Source: Citrifermentans bremense R1 (GTDB lineage: Bacteria; Desulfobacterota; Desulfuromonadia; Geobacterales; Geobacteraceae). Taken from it: a stretch of 64,000 nucleotides of DNA. Below, piece after piece: positions 56,601-64,000 of this stretch (position 1 is its first letter; every line of letters begins with the position of its first letter). The DNA lies in NCBI RefSeq assembly GCF_000426865.1, contig NZ_AUGE01000002.1, forward strand, positions 1 to 64,000, in the 5' to 3' direction. Below the pieces are notes generated by a model, which ran no database searches, was not told where the DNA came from, and saw nothing but the letters and a program-made list of their open reading frames with translations. The position numbers and the translations under genes are program-made.

Positions 56601-59600
56601 CCCTGGTGGCGCGCAGCCTGGAAGAGCTCGCTTCCCTCTGCTTGCAGGGGGAGCGGATGGTCCAGTCGGGCCCGGCCTACGCCGAGGCGGTGCTCCACCC
56701 GTCGCTTCGCGACCGCATCTTCTTCAACGCCGACCCTATAGGGAAATCAGGAAAGATCGGCTTCGTCTACCCTGGTTCCGGCAACCACTTCGCCGGGATG
56801 GGGATGGAGCTATCCGCGCACTGGCCGCAGGTCTACCGCCGCCAGGACGGCGAGAACCTCTACCTGCGCGACCAGTTCCAGCCGGAGCAGTTCTGGAACG
56901 GCGCTCCCATGGAGAGCGTCAACGAGAACCATCTGGCCGTCATCTTCGGCCAGGTCGCGACCGGCTGCGCCGTGACCGACGTGGTGCGGCAATTCGGCAT
57001 CGACCCCAGCGCCGTGATCGGCTACAGCCTGGGCGAATCCGCCGGCCTCTTCGGCAGCCGCACCTGGGTCGAGCGCGACCTCATGCTGTCGCGCATGAAG
57101 GCCTCCACCCTATTCACCCGCGACCTGGCCGGCGAGTGCCGCGCCGCCCGCGAGGCGTGGGGGGAAACCGAGGGGAAGGAGATCCACTGGAGCATCGGCG
57201 TGGTCGACGCCCCGGCCCGCGAGGTGCGGCGCGCGCTGAAGAAAACCTCGCGCGTCTACCTCCTCATCGTCAACACCCCCGATGAATGTGTCATCGGCGG
57301 CGACGTGAAGTGGGTGAAGCATCTGGTCGCCATGCTGGACTGCCGCTTCTTCCCGCTCCAGGGGGTCACCACCGTGCACTGCGAGGTGGCGCGCCAGGTG
57401 GCCAACCCTTACCGCGACCTGCACAACTTCAACACCACCCCTCCCGCTGGGGTTACCTTCTACAGCGGCGCCGCCGGCGCGGCGTACCAGGTGCACCGGC
57501 GCTCCGCAGCCGACTCGATCCTCTCCCAGGCCATCGAGGGGATCGATTACCCCAAGGTGATCGAGGCGGCCTACGCCGAAGGGGTAAGGTACTTCATCGA
57601 GATGGGACCGGGCGGCTCCTGCAGCCGCATGATCGGCCGCATCCTCGCCGGACGCCCCCACATGGCGCGTTCCGTCTGCCTCCCCGGGGTGGACGCCAAT
57701 TCGGCCCTGCTGCGGCTTTTGGCCCAGCTCACCTCCGAGCGCGTTCCCGTCGACTTCGAACCGTTGTTCGCCCTCGCACCGGAGCGTGTCAGCGCCACGG
57801 CCTTAGTCGGCGAGGGGAAAACCCTTCGCTTCACTACCGGCGGCGACCCCTTTGCACCGTCGCGCCCGGGAATGGAGGCTTCCGCACCGGCACAGGCGGC
57901 ACAGGCGGCACCGCCTGTCAGGCCGCAGGCGCCCGTTTCCGCCGCACCTGCCGCAACCAAGGTAGCCGTACCGCAGCCTCCTCAGATACGGCGGTCTACA
58001 GATGCGCCGGTAAGTACCTTGTCGATTCCGGCTGCAGATCAAGTGGTTGCACCGACAGCACCATCGATACACAATGCCGCAACTAAGGCGCAGCCTCAGG
58101 CAGCTCAGCCCCAGATGGGGCAGCCGCAAGTGAACCCCGCGCCACTACAGGCCGTTTCGCCGCTCCCCATCCAGGGTGCGATCCAGGAACCGCTGCTGCG
58201 CGAATTCGCCGCCGCCCAGGAAGCGTCCCAGCAGGCCCATGAGGCTTACCTGCGCGTCGCCACCGGCCTGAGCCGTTCCATCGCCGAGACGCTGGCGCTG
58301 CAGATATCCCTGCAGCAGCAGATGCTGGCCGCGGGGATGCCACTGGATGCGGCATCTGCTTTCCCTGCAACGGGTAATTATCCGGGATGGTCTCCGGAAC
58401 CGGCTGCGGCAGTACCCGCAGCCCCCCCGGCGACAGTGCAGCCTGCCCCCTACCCCGGCGCCCTTCCCGCGCTCTACGACGAGCAGATGTGCTTCGAGTT
58501 CGCCGTGGGCTCCGTCGCCAAGATGCTCGGGCCCGAGTTCGCAGAGGCCGACAGCTTCCCGACCCGCGTGAGGCTCCCCGACACGCCGCTGCAACTGGTG
58601 CACCGCATCGTGGCGCTGGAGGGAGAGCCCAAATCCATGACCAGCGGCCGCGTGGTGACCCAGCACGACGTGCACCCGGGCGCCTGGTACCTGGACGGCG
58701 GCCGCATCCCGACCTGCATCGCAGTCGAGGCGGGTCAGGCGGACCTCTTTCTTTCCGGCTACCTGGGGATCGACTTCATCACGAAGGGACTGGCGGTATA
58801 TCGCCTGCTGGACGCCGTGGTCACCTTCCACCGCGATCTCCCGGGGCCGGGCGAGACCATCAACTACGACATCCGCATCGAGCGCTTCTTCCGCCAGGGC
58901 GAGACCTACCTGTTCCGTTTCCACTTCGAGGCGACGGTTAACGGGGAGCCGCTTCTATCCATGCGCAACGGCTGCGCCGGGTTCTTCACCCAGGGCGAAC
59001 TCGACGCCGGCAAGGGAATCGTGCGGGGCGCCATCGACCTCCGCCCCAAAACCGGCAAGCTCCCGCCGGACTGGAAGTACCTGGTGCCGATGCAGCCTGC
59101 CTCATATGGCGCGGAGCAGTTGAATGCGCTGCGCAGGGGGGATCTCGCCGCCTGTTTCGGCCCCCTCTTCGCCGGGCTTCGCGTAGGGCGCCCGCTCACT
59201 ATACCGGGCGGCAGGATGGAGCTCGTGCATCGCGTCATGGAGCTCGTGCCCGACGGCGGGCGCTGCGGCCTGGGCTTCATCCGCGCCGAAGCCGACATCC
59301 ACCCTGAGGACTGGTTCATCACCTGCCACTTCGTCGACGACCGCGTCATGCCCGGCACGCTCATGTACGAGTGCTGCATGCACACGCTGCGCATCTTCCT
59401 GCTGCGCCTGGGATGGGTCGCCGAGGCGGACGGCGCCGCGTGGCAACCCGTTCCCGGCGTCGCCAGCCAGCTTTGCTGCCGCGGTCAGGTGCTGGAGACA
59501 ACCAAGGTGGTCACCTACGAGGTGACAGTAAGGGAACTGGGCTACCGCCCCGAGCCCTACGCCATCGTGGACGCGCTGATGTACGCCGACGGCAAGCCCA

Positions 59601-60826
59601 TCGTCGAGATCACCAACATGTCGGCTCAGCTGACCGGAACCAACCATCAAGCACTGCTTGAACTTTGGGGCGCCAAAGGCCAGGAACTGCATAACGTAGC
59701 GGCTCCCGCTCCGACCCAGCCAGCCGGCAACTACGACGTGAAACCTGCCGTCTACACCAAGGCGCAGATCCTCGCTTACAGCAACGGCAAGCCGTCCGAA
59801 GGGTTCGGCGACAGGTACCGGATCTTCGACAGCGTCAGAAAGATCGCCCGTCTCCCCGGACCTCCCTTCCAGTTCATGGACCGGGTCACCGCGGTGCGAG
59901 GCGAGCCCTGGCAGATGGTCCCTGGGGCATTGGCCGAAGCGCAGTACGACATCCCGGTGGACGAGTGGTATTTCGCCGCCGACCGCCAGGCGCGCATGCC
60001 CTTCTCCGTGCTGCTTGAAGCGGCGCTGCAGCCCTGCGGCTGGCTCGCAGCCTACGTGGGCTCCGCGCTCACCACCCCCAACGACATCTCCTTCAGGAAC
60101 CTGGGAGGGACGGCGGTGCAGCACCGGGCCGTGACGCCTGAGACCGGCACGCTCACCGCGACCGCCACCCTCACCAAGGCGGCGACCAGCGGCGGGATGA
60201 TCATCCAGGAGTTCAGCTTCAGCGTAGCCGACCGCCAGGGCGTCCTCTACGAGGGGGACACGATGTTCGGCTTCTTCGCCAAGGAGGCGCTGGCAAACCA
60301 GGTCGGCATCAGGGAAGCGGCCCCGCACCAGCCTACGGCGGAAGAAATCGCGCGAGGAGAGAAGCTCCCCTATCCCGAGAGCCGCCCGTACCCAGAGAAG
60401 AAGCTGAGGATGATCGACCAGATCGAACTCTACGTCGCCGACGGCGGCCCGGCCGGTCTCGGTTACCTGAAAGGGACCAAACTGGTTGACCCGAACGACT
60501 GGTACTTCAAGGCGCACTTCTACGAAGACCCGGTGACGCCAGGGTCGCTGGGGCTTGAGTCGTTCCTGCAACTGGTGAAGTTTGCGGCGGTCGAGCGTTG
60601 GGGCTGGCAGGAGGGTGACACTCTTGCGGCTGTGGCGCTGGAGCGGGAGCACCGCTGGCTCTACCGCGGCCAGGTGGTGCCGACCAATAAGGAAGTCACC
60701 GTAGTTGCCTGGATCACCGCCGTCGATGACGCCAACAAGGTACTTACCGCCGCCGGGTTCCTGTACGTGGATGGGCGCGCCATTTACCAGATGAACGACT
60801 TTACGTTGCAGTTGGAGCGGGGGTAG
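53624..60826 (+). CDS. PfaB/PfaC fusion: KS-CLF-AT-four FabA-like hotdogs
   Basis: A 2400-residue PUFA synthase subunit. KS (residues 3-455) with Cys193 in DAACASS, ECHATGTPVGD and KLNIGHL. A second KS-like domain (about 462-900) has Glu665 where the Cys should be (TLSSEESSG), so it is a chain-length-factor-like partner. A PfaB-like AT follows (about 1045-1370), with VYPGSGNHFAGMG and Ser1135 in GYSLGES. An Ala/Pro/Gln-rich linker leads to four FabA-like hotdogs. HPGAWYL (~1684) and IPVDEWYFA (~2108) mark the first of each pair, DWFITCHFVDDRVMPG (~1893) and DWYFKAHFYEDPVTPG (~2288) the His-bearing second. In Shewanella the AT is a separate protein, PfaB; here it is inserted into a PfaC frame. 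It starts 2 bp after pfaA. Confidence 0.92.
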   Translation: MKQQSPSVAIVGIGGIFPDAPELTTFWNNIRNAKSAAREVPAGRWQLPADTAFHPEAGKPDHVYSKRGCFIDSIPPLASLSGLNIDAELASGLDPLFHLLLHAGKRAFDSAVTTGVDRSRIGVIIGNLALPSEKSAELSRALLGRNFEEKLLGHAGDAPIPQGLNRYVAGLPAGLLSAALGLGGGCCTLDAACASSIYAIKLACDELLSGRADAMLTGGLSRPDPLYTQMGFSQLRALSRRGICSPFDASGDGLVVGEGAGIFVLKRLADAVAQGDKIYGVIKGIGLSNDVGGSLLAPLSDGQLRAMRAAYAKAGWEPQDVDLIECHATGTPVGDATEVASLRELWGETGEAGKGCVIGSVKLNIGHLLTAAGSAALTKVLLSMAEETLPPTANFNAAPANFQLEQSPFRVLQSAAPWKRRADNVPRRAAVSAFGFGGINGHLLVEEWLPESEAAASPAPAKGCPIAVVGLDARFGEWQDLTSFQARVLGGGAAARPTQPKDWWGAEKSAWFAKGKLKETPFAGFYLDQFDQSPGQFRIPPKELEEMLPQQLLMLQSAAAAIADAGMDKKENLRAGVFIGIALDLNSTNFAFRWSIAEKAREWAKELGLNLSEQEFEAWVAQLREEAGPALSANRTMGALGSVVASRVAREFRCGGPSFTLSSEESSGLRALEIAVRQLQSEEVDRAVVGAVDLAGDLRAAIGQHLGRPYSRFGSATPFDQSADGAIIGEGAASVILKRLEDAERDGDRIYAVIGGVGAASGDLMLPGAAAYRHALERAYGEAGVTPEKVGYLEAHGSGHAAEDRMEAAALAEFFDDPAHAAASQRRLAVASVKADIGHAGAASGLASLVRGCLALYQEIIPGARSAERPLGKVSGSGSLFLPEASRFWLRNRCDGPRHAGVSVFGVDGSCSHVVLQGYDKDQLKAAAEKVAPLGGWDEYLFCIAGSDREQLAERLQQLKQQAERKPAPSLSALSHDLLNSQRSLAGEPLAIALVARSLEELASLCLQGERMVQSGPAYAEAVLHPSLRDRIFFNADPIGKSGKIGFVYPGSGNHFAGMGMELSAHWPQVYRRQDGENLYLRDQFQPEQFWNGAPMESVNENHLAVIFGQVATGCAVTDVVRQFGIDPSAVIGYSLGESAGLFGSRTWVERDLMLSRMKASTLFTRDLAGECRAAREAWGETEGKEIHWSIGVVDAPAREVRRALKKTSRVYLLIVNTPDECVIGGDVKWVKHLVAMLDCRFFPLQGVTTVHCEVARQVANPYRDLHNFNTTPPAGVTFYSGAAGAAYQVHRRSAADSILSQAIEGIDYPKVIEAAYAEGVRYFIEMGPGGSCSRMIGRILAGRPHMARSVCLPGVDANSALLRLLAQLTSERVPVDFEPLFALAPERVSATALVGEGKTLRFTTGGDPFAPSRPGMEASAPAQAAQAAPPVRPQAPVSAAPAATKVAVPQPPQIRRSTDAPVSTLSIPAADQVVAPTAPSIHNAATKAQPQAAQPQMGQPQVNPAPLQAVSPLPIQGAIQEPLLREFAAAQEASQQAHEAYLRVATGLSRSIAETLALQISLQQQMLAAGMPLDAASAFPATGNYPGWSPEPAAAVPAAPPATVQPAPYPGALPALYDEQMCFEFAVGSVAKMLGPEFAEADSFPTRVRLPDTPLQLVHRIVALEGEPKSMTSGRVVTQHDVHPGAWYLDGGRIPTCIAVEAGQADLFLSGYLGIDFITKGLAVYRLLDAVVTFHRDLPGPGETINYDIRIERFFRQGETYLFRFHFEATVNGEPLLSMRNGCAGFFTQGELDAGKGIVRGAIDLRPKTGKLPPDWKYLVPMQPASYGAEQLNALRRGDLAACFGPLFAGLRVGRPLTIPGGRMELVHRVMELVPDGGRCGLGFIRAEADIHPEDWFITCHFVDDRVMPGTLMYECCMHTLRIFLLRLGWVAEADGAAWQPVPGVASQLCCRGQVLETTKVVTYEVTVRELGYRPEPYAIVDALMYADGKPIVEITNMSAQLTGTNHQALLELWGAKGQELHNVAAPAPTQPAGNYDVKPAVYTKAQILAYSNGKPSEGFGDRYRIFDSVRKIARLPGPPFQFMDRVTAVRGEPWQMVPGALAEAQYDIPVDEWYFAADRQARMPFSVLLEAALQPCGWLAAYVGSALTTPNDISFRNLGGTAVQHRAVTPETGTLTATATLTKAATSGGMIIQEFSFSVADRQGVLYEGDTMFGFFAKEALANQVGIREAAPHQPTAEEIARGEKLPYPESRPYPEKKLRMIDQIELYVADGGPAGLGYLKGTKLVDPNDWYFKAHFYEDPVTPGSLGLESFLQLVKFAAVERWGWQEGDTLAAVALEREHRWLYRGQVVPTNKEVTVVAWITAVDDANKVLTAAGFLYVDGRAIYQMNDFTLQLERG

Positions 60827-60835
60827 GCGGCAAGG

Positions 60836-60892
60836 AAATCCCCCCTGCCCCCCCTTCGCAAAGGGGGGAACGCAAGTTCACGTGCGGCGCTG
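60836..60892. repeat. Dispersed palindromic repeat, copy B
   Basis: About 57 bp, nearly identical to 17851-17909, including the CCCCCCTT-CGCA-AAGGGGGG hairpin and GTTCACGTGCGGCGCT. It lies 10 bp after the pfaBC stop. There is no T-tract, so it is not an obvious terminator. Confidence 0.85.
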
Positions 60893-60955
60893 GGTGGGTG
60901 AATGGAATCAAAGTTCTTTTCGATGTTGGTTCGACGATAAAAAAGAGTTTGGTTT

Positions 60956-61048
60956 TCCTCTGTGTTCCTCTGTGGTGAGTGCTTTTAGGTTTGGTTTTCC
61001 TCCATGACCCCCGTGAACCTCCGAGTCCTCTGTGGTCATGCTTTTTTA
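60956..61048 (+). repeat. Repetitive CCTCTGTG-type leader of oleA
   Basis: The interval before oleA contains several variants of CCTCTGTGTTCCTCTGTGGT and CCTCCATGACCCCC...CCTCTGTGGTCATG, low-complexity intergenic repeats. TTTTTAAGGTG immediately before the oleA ATG supplies a ribosome site. No gene is present between 60827 and 61078. Confidence 0.5.
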
Positions 61049-61078
61049 GATTTTGAGCTTCCGTTTTTAAGGTGATGA

Positions 61079-62122
61079 ATGAAGTATTCCAAGGTATTTA
61101 TCGAATCTTTCGGCTATGAGCTTGCTCCGGTGGTCGTCACTTCCGACGAGCTGGAGGCGCGGCTGGAGCCGCTTTACAAAACCCTGCACTTCACCCCCGG
61201 ACAGCTCCAGGCGCTGACCGGCATCCGTGAGCGGCGCTGGTGGGAGCCCGGCTTCCAGCTTTCCAAGGGGGCCGTCGCCGCCGGCAAGAAGGCGCTTTCG
61301 GCTGCCGGCATCCCGGCTTCCGAGATCGGGGCGCTCCTTTACACCGGCGTCTGCCGGGAGCGGTTCGAGCCTGCCACCGCCTGCCGCGTGGCCGCCGGGC
61401 TCGGCATCTCGGGAAACGTCGCGGTGTTGGACCTCTCCAACGCCTGCCTCGGCGTCTTGAACGGCATCCTCGAAGTCGCGAACCGCATCGAGCTGGGGCA
61501 GATCCGCGCGGGTCTGGTGGTCTCCTGCGAGAGCGCCAGGGACATCAACGACATCATGATCGCCCGCATGCTAGAGGACAGGAGCATGGAGAACTTCGCC
61601 AGTTCGCTCGCCACCCTCACCGGCGGCTCCGGCGCGGTGGCCGTGCTCTTGACCGACGGCTCCTTCTCCAAATCTGGCAGGCGGCGCCTGCGCGGGGGAC
61701 TGACCCAGGCGGCCCCGGAGCACCACGCCCTTTGCCTGTGGGGCATCACCCCCGACGGCAAGGGAGGCTTCGCGCAGTCCATGAGCACCGATGCGGTCAG
61801 CGTGATGAACTACGGGGTCGAGCTCGGCCGCCGCACCTGGGAGCAGTTTCTTCCCGAGGTGGGCTGGGGCGAGCACGACGTGGACCGGGTGGTCTGCCAC
61901 CAGGTGGGGAGCGCGCACCAAAGCGCCATCTTGAAGACCTTGGGGATCCCGCTGCAGAAAGACTTCACCAGCTACGAGTTCCTGGGCAACATGGGGACCG
62001 TCTCCCTGCCGCTCACCGCGGCGCTTGCCGATGAGAGGGACGTCCTCTCCGAGGGGGACCGGGTGGCGCTGCTGGGAATCGGGAGCGGGCTCAACTGTCT
62101 CATGCTGGGAGTGGATTGGTAA
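61079..62122 (+). CDS. oleA: OleA-type head-to-head acyl-CoA condensing enzyme
   Basis: A 347-residue thiolase-superfamily (KAS III-like) enzyme that joins two acyl-CoAs (or one acyl group delivered by the Pfa system) into a 2-alkyl-3-ketoacid. The catalytic set is complete: Cys123 (SNACLG), His274 (CHQVGSAH), Asn304 (GNMGT), and Glu97 (ERFEPATA), the residue that activates the second chain across the dimer. The Glu-Cys spacing of 26 and His-Asn spacing of 30 equal those of Xanthomonas OleA (117/143 and 285/315). AAGGTG precedes the ATG. It is the first ole gene, 252 bp after pfaBC. Confidence 0.93.
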   Translation: MKYSKVFIESFGYELAPVVVTSDELEARLEPLYKTLHFTPGQLQALTGIRERRWWEPGFQLSKGAVAAGKKALSAAGIPASEIGALLYTGVCRERFEPATACRVAAGLGISGNVAVLDLSNACLGVLNGILEVANRIELGQIRAGLVVSCESARDINDIMIARMLEDRSMENFASSLATLTGGSGAVAVLLTDGSFSKSGRRRLRGGLTQAAPEHHALCLWGITPDGKGGFAQSMSTDAVSVMNYGVELGRRTWEQFLPEVGWGEHDVDRVVCHQVGSAHQSAILKTLGIPLQKDFTSYEFLGNMGTVSLPLTAALADERDVLSEGDRVALLGIGSGLNCLMLGVDW

Positions 62123-62128
62123 CAACCG

Positions 62129-62166
62129 CCCTCACCCCCGCCCCTCTCCCAAAGGGCGAGGGGAGA
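62129..62166. repeat. Inverted repeat arm 1 between oleA and oleB
   Basis: CCCTCACCCCCGCCCCTCTC then CCAAAGGGCGAGGGGAGA. Arm 2 at 62244-62282 is its reverse complement at nearly all positions; a related copy lies at 16563-16598. Confidence 0.85.
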
Positions 62167-62243
62167 TTAATTCACTCATCAACCACTCAATTTCGCCCAG
62201 CGGCAGGCAGCCTTGTTTCACGCTACTCACAGACTTCCGCAAA

Positions 62244-62282
62244 CCCCGACCCTCGCCCTTTGGGAGAGGGTCGGGGTGAGGG
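62244..62282. repeat. Inverted repeat arm 2 between oleA and oleB
   Basis: CCCCGACCCTCGCCCTTTGG then GAGAGGGTCGGGGTGAGGG, nearly the reverse complement of arm 1, with about 77 bp between arms. The pair could fold into one long hairpin in the oleA-oleB transcript. Confidence 0.85.
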
Positions 62283-62316
62283 TAGCACGACATACACAGA
62301 CACAGGTAAGCATCTA

Positions 62317-63219
62317 ATGACTTTCGACATAAAAGCGCACTACCCCTTCACCGGACGCACGCTGGATCTGGACGGCCTCTCCTACCACTACCTCGATGAG
62401 GGCGCGGGCGAGCCTGTGGTCATGGTGCACGGGAATCCTTCCTGGTCCTTCTACTACCGAAACCTGGTGCTGGCGCTGCGGGACAAGTACCGCTGCATCG
62501 TCCCGGACCACATCGGCTGCGGCTTTTCGGACAAGCCCGGCGACGACCGCTACGACTACACGCTCGCGCGCCGCATCGACGACCTGGAGCGCCTTATCGA
62601 CCACCTTCAGCCGGAAGGGAAGATCACCCTGGTACTGCACGATTGGGGCGGGATGATCGGCATGGGGTACGCCAACCGGCACCGGGAGCGGATCGGGCGC
62701 ATCGTGCTCCTGAACACGGCCGCCTTCCATCTCCCCAAGGAGAAGCCCTTCCCGCTAGGTCTTAAGATCTGCCGCGATACGGCCCTGGGGACGCTTCTGG
62801 TGCGCGGCTTCAACGCCTTCAGCGTGGGGGCCTCCATCGTCGGCTGCAAGAAAAACCCGATGCCCTGGGAACTGCAGCAGGCGTACCGCTCCCCCTACGA
62901 CTCCTGGGCGAACCGCATCGCCACCCTGCGCTTCGTGCAGGACATCCCGCTTGCCCCCGGCGACCGCAACTACGACCTGGTGAGCGAGATAGCCGCTGGC
63001 CTTGAGCGGTTTGCCGATCTCCCCATCGCGATCTTCTGGGGTGAGCTCGACTTCGTGTTCGACCGGACCTTCCTTGCTGAGTGGAGGCACCGCTTCCCCA
63101 AGGCGAAGGTGAAGAACTACCCCGACGCCGGACACTACCTCCTGGAAGACATGAAGCAAGAAGTCGTGCCGATGATTGCCGAATTCCTGCGAGAGACCAC
63201 ACCCGGGGAGATCCGTTAA
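62317..63219 (+). CDS. oleB: OleB beta-lactone decarboxylase (alpha/beta-hydrolase, haloalkane-dehalogenase-like)
   Basis: A 300-residue alpha/beta-hydrolase. VHGNPSWSF supplies the oxyanion region, Asp109 in VLHDWGG is the nucleophile of the haloalkane-dehalogenase-like class, and His273 in DAGHYLLED the base. In the Ole pathway this enzyme removes CO2 from the beta-lactone to give the cis-olefin. The start ATG at 62317 gives the family length; the frame extends upstream through the intergenic inverted repeat but without family sequence. Its ribosome site is weak. oleC follows 4 bp after the stop. Confidence 0.9.
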   Translation: MTFDIKAHYPFTGRTLDLDGLSYHYLDEGAGEPVVMVHGNPSWSFYYRNLVLALRDKYRCIVPDHIGCGFSDKPGDDRYDYTLARRIDDLERLIDHLQPEGKITLVLHDWGGMIGMGYANRHRERIGRIVLLNTAAFHLPKEKPFPLGLKICRDTALGTLLVRGFNAFSVGASIVGCKKNPMPWELQQAYRSPYDSWANRIATLRFVQDIPLAPGDRNYDLVSEIAAGLERFADLPIAIFWGELDFVFDRTFLAEWRHRFPKAKVKNYPDAGHYLLEDMKQEVVPMIAEFLRETTPGEIR

Positions 63220-63223
63220 GGCC

Positions 63224-64000
63224 ATGCTAGAGAGCGAACTGGTCAACATTGCAGCGCACCTACCGGAGATGGCGAAGCGCCAGCCCGATACGAGCGCCAT
63301 CATCTTCCCCAAGCAGAACCGGAGCTTGAGCTTCTCTGAGCTCAACACGCTGAGCGACCGGATCGCGCGGGGGCTGATCGCCAACGGCATCTGCCGCGGC
63401 GTGCGCACCGTGCTTATGGTGACGCCGAGCCCGGAGTTCTTCGCTCTCACCTTCGCCCTCTTCAAGGTAGGCGCTGTGCCGGTACTGATCGACCCGGGGC
63501 TGGGGATCAAGAACCTGAAGCAGTGCTTTGCCGAGGCGCAGCCGCACGCCTTCATCGGCATCCCCAAGGCGCACCTGGCGCGACTGATCTTCGGCTGGGG
63601 GAAGGAAACCATCCGGACCTGGATCACCGTCGGCCCGCGCCTTTTCTGGGAAGGAACAACGCTCAACAAAATCATCGAAGAGCACACCGACGCTTCCCCC
63701 TTTGTCCCCGCCCCGACCAGTTCCGAGGACGTCGCCGCCATCCTCTTCACCAGCGGCAGCACCGGGGTCCCCAAGGGGGCGGTCTACAGCCACGGCAATT
63801 TCGCGGCGCAGGTCAAGGCGCTGAAGCAGGTCTACGGGATCGAACCAGGCGAGATCGACCTCCCCACCTTCCCGCTCTTCGCCCTTTTCGCCCCCGCCCT
63901 CGGCATGACCGCCGTTATCCCGGAGATGGACTTCACCCGCCCGGGGTCGGTGGACCCGAAGAAGATCATCGGCGCCATCCATACCTACGGCGTCACCACC
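63224..64000 (+). CDS. oleC: OleC beta-lactone synthetase (partial, runs off the window)
   Basis: An open frame from the ATG at 63224 to the window end (259 codons, no stop). The translation has the ANL-ligase motif FTSGSTGVPKG near residue 175 and the upstream segment VLIDPGLGIKNLKQCF, typical of OleC, which uses ATP to close the 2-alkyl-3-hydroxyacid to a beta-lactone. The C-terminal half and the adenylation hinge lie beyond the edge. It directly follows oleB, giving oleABC in order; OleD (the ketone reductase) is not visible. Confidence 0.93.
   Translation, partial: MLESELVNIAAHLPEMAKRQPDTSAIIFPKQNRSLSFSELNTLSDRIARGLIANGICRGVRTVLMVTPSPEFFALTFALFKVGAVPVLIDPGLGIKNLKQCFAEAQPHAFIGIPKAHLARLIFGWGKETIRTWITVGPRLFWEGTTLNKIIEEHTDASPFVPAPTSSEDVAAILFTSGSTGVPKGAVYSHGNFAAQVKALKQVYGIEPGEIDLPTFPLFALFAPALGMTAVIPEMDFTRPGSVDPKKIIGAIHTYGVTT

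Noticed and set aside
60841..60870. Rho-independent terminator after pfaBC
   Set aside because: The hairpin is strong but is followed by AACGCAAG rather than a T-run, and the same hairpin occurs inside the fad operon. It is better read as a dispersed repeat.

Overview
The window looks like part of a GC-rich chromosome from the Geobacter/Geomonas/Citrifermentans group (Desulfuromonadales). This is inferred from the many PAS-rich kinases and stand-alone receiver proteins, the Bacillus-FadNAE-like beta-oxidation operon, the Pfa and Ole lipid genes, and several families of GC-rich palindromic intergenic repeats. No rRNA, tRNA or CRISPR array was seen.

Layout. 1-1250: the orfA end of an IS3-family element, an array of 21-bp repeats, a perfect 10-bp tandem repeat, and otherwise no gene. 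1253-13800: housekeeping and signalling genes (creatininase-family amidohydrolase, a large hybrid kinase, CvfB-like S1 protein, Bax1-I membrane protein, OYE-family reductase, mutM, a small Cys-rich protein, a PAS kinase, a FadR-like regulator). 13788-22800: a sensor-less kinase and a leftward fatty-acid oxidation operon (acyl-CoA ligase, FadN-type HAD/hydratase, thiolase, acyl-CoA dehydrogenase), with a divergent SCP2-like small protein. 22802-37469: a leftward signalling island with three PAS kinases, one decayed kinase, two stand-alone receivers, a REC-PAS-GGDEF-EAL protein and, overlapping it, a bacterial relative of the N-terminal part of the animal kinase ASK1. 37790-44250: DNA repair glycosylase, lipoprotein, UspA, rubredoxin, small Cys-rich protein, and a YbbA/YbbP/TesA-like set.

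The main feature is 44509-64000: pfaD, pfaA (KS-AT-5xACP-KR-DH), a fused pfaB/pfaC (KS-CLF-AT-4 hotdogs), oleA, oleB and the first 259 codons of oleC, all on the + strand. A polyunsaturated fatty-acid synthase is thus placed directly upstream of the head-to-head condensation enzymes that make long-chain olefins. The layout suggests a dedicated polyene-hydrocarbon pathway. PfaE (phosphopantetheinyl transferase) and OleD are not in the window; oleD could lie just beyond the right edge.

Five copies of a palindromic repeat that also occurs between genes (at 7156) lie in frame inside pfaA, one in the linker after each ACP domain.
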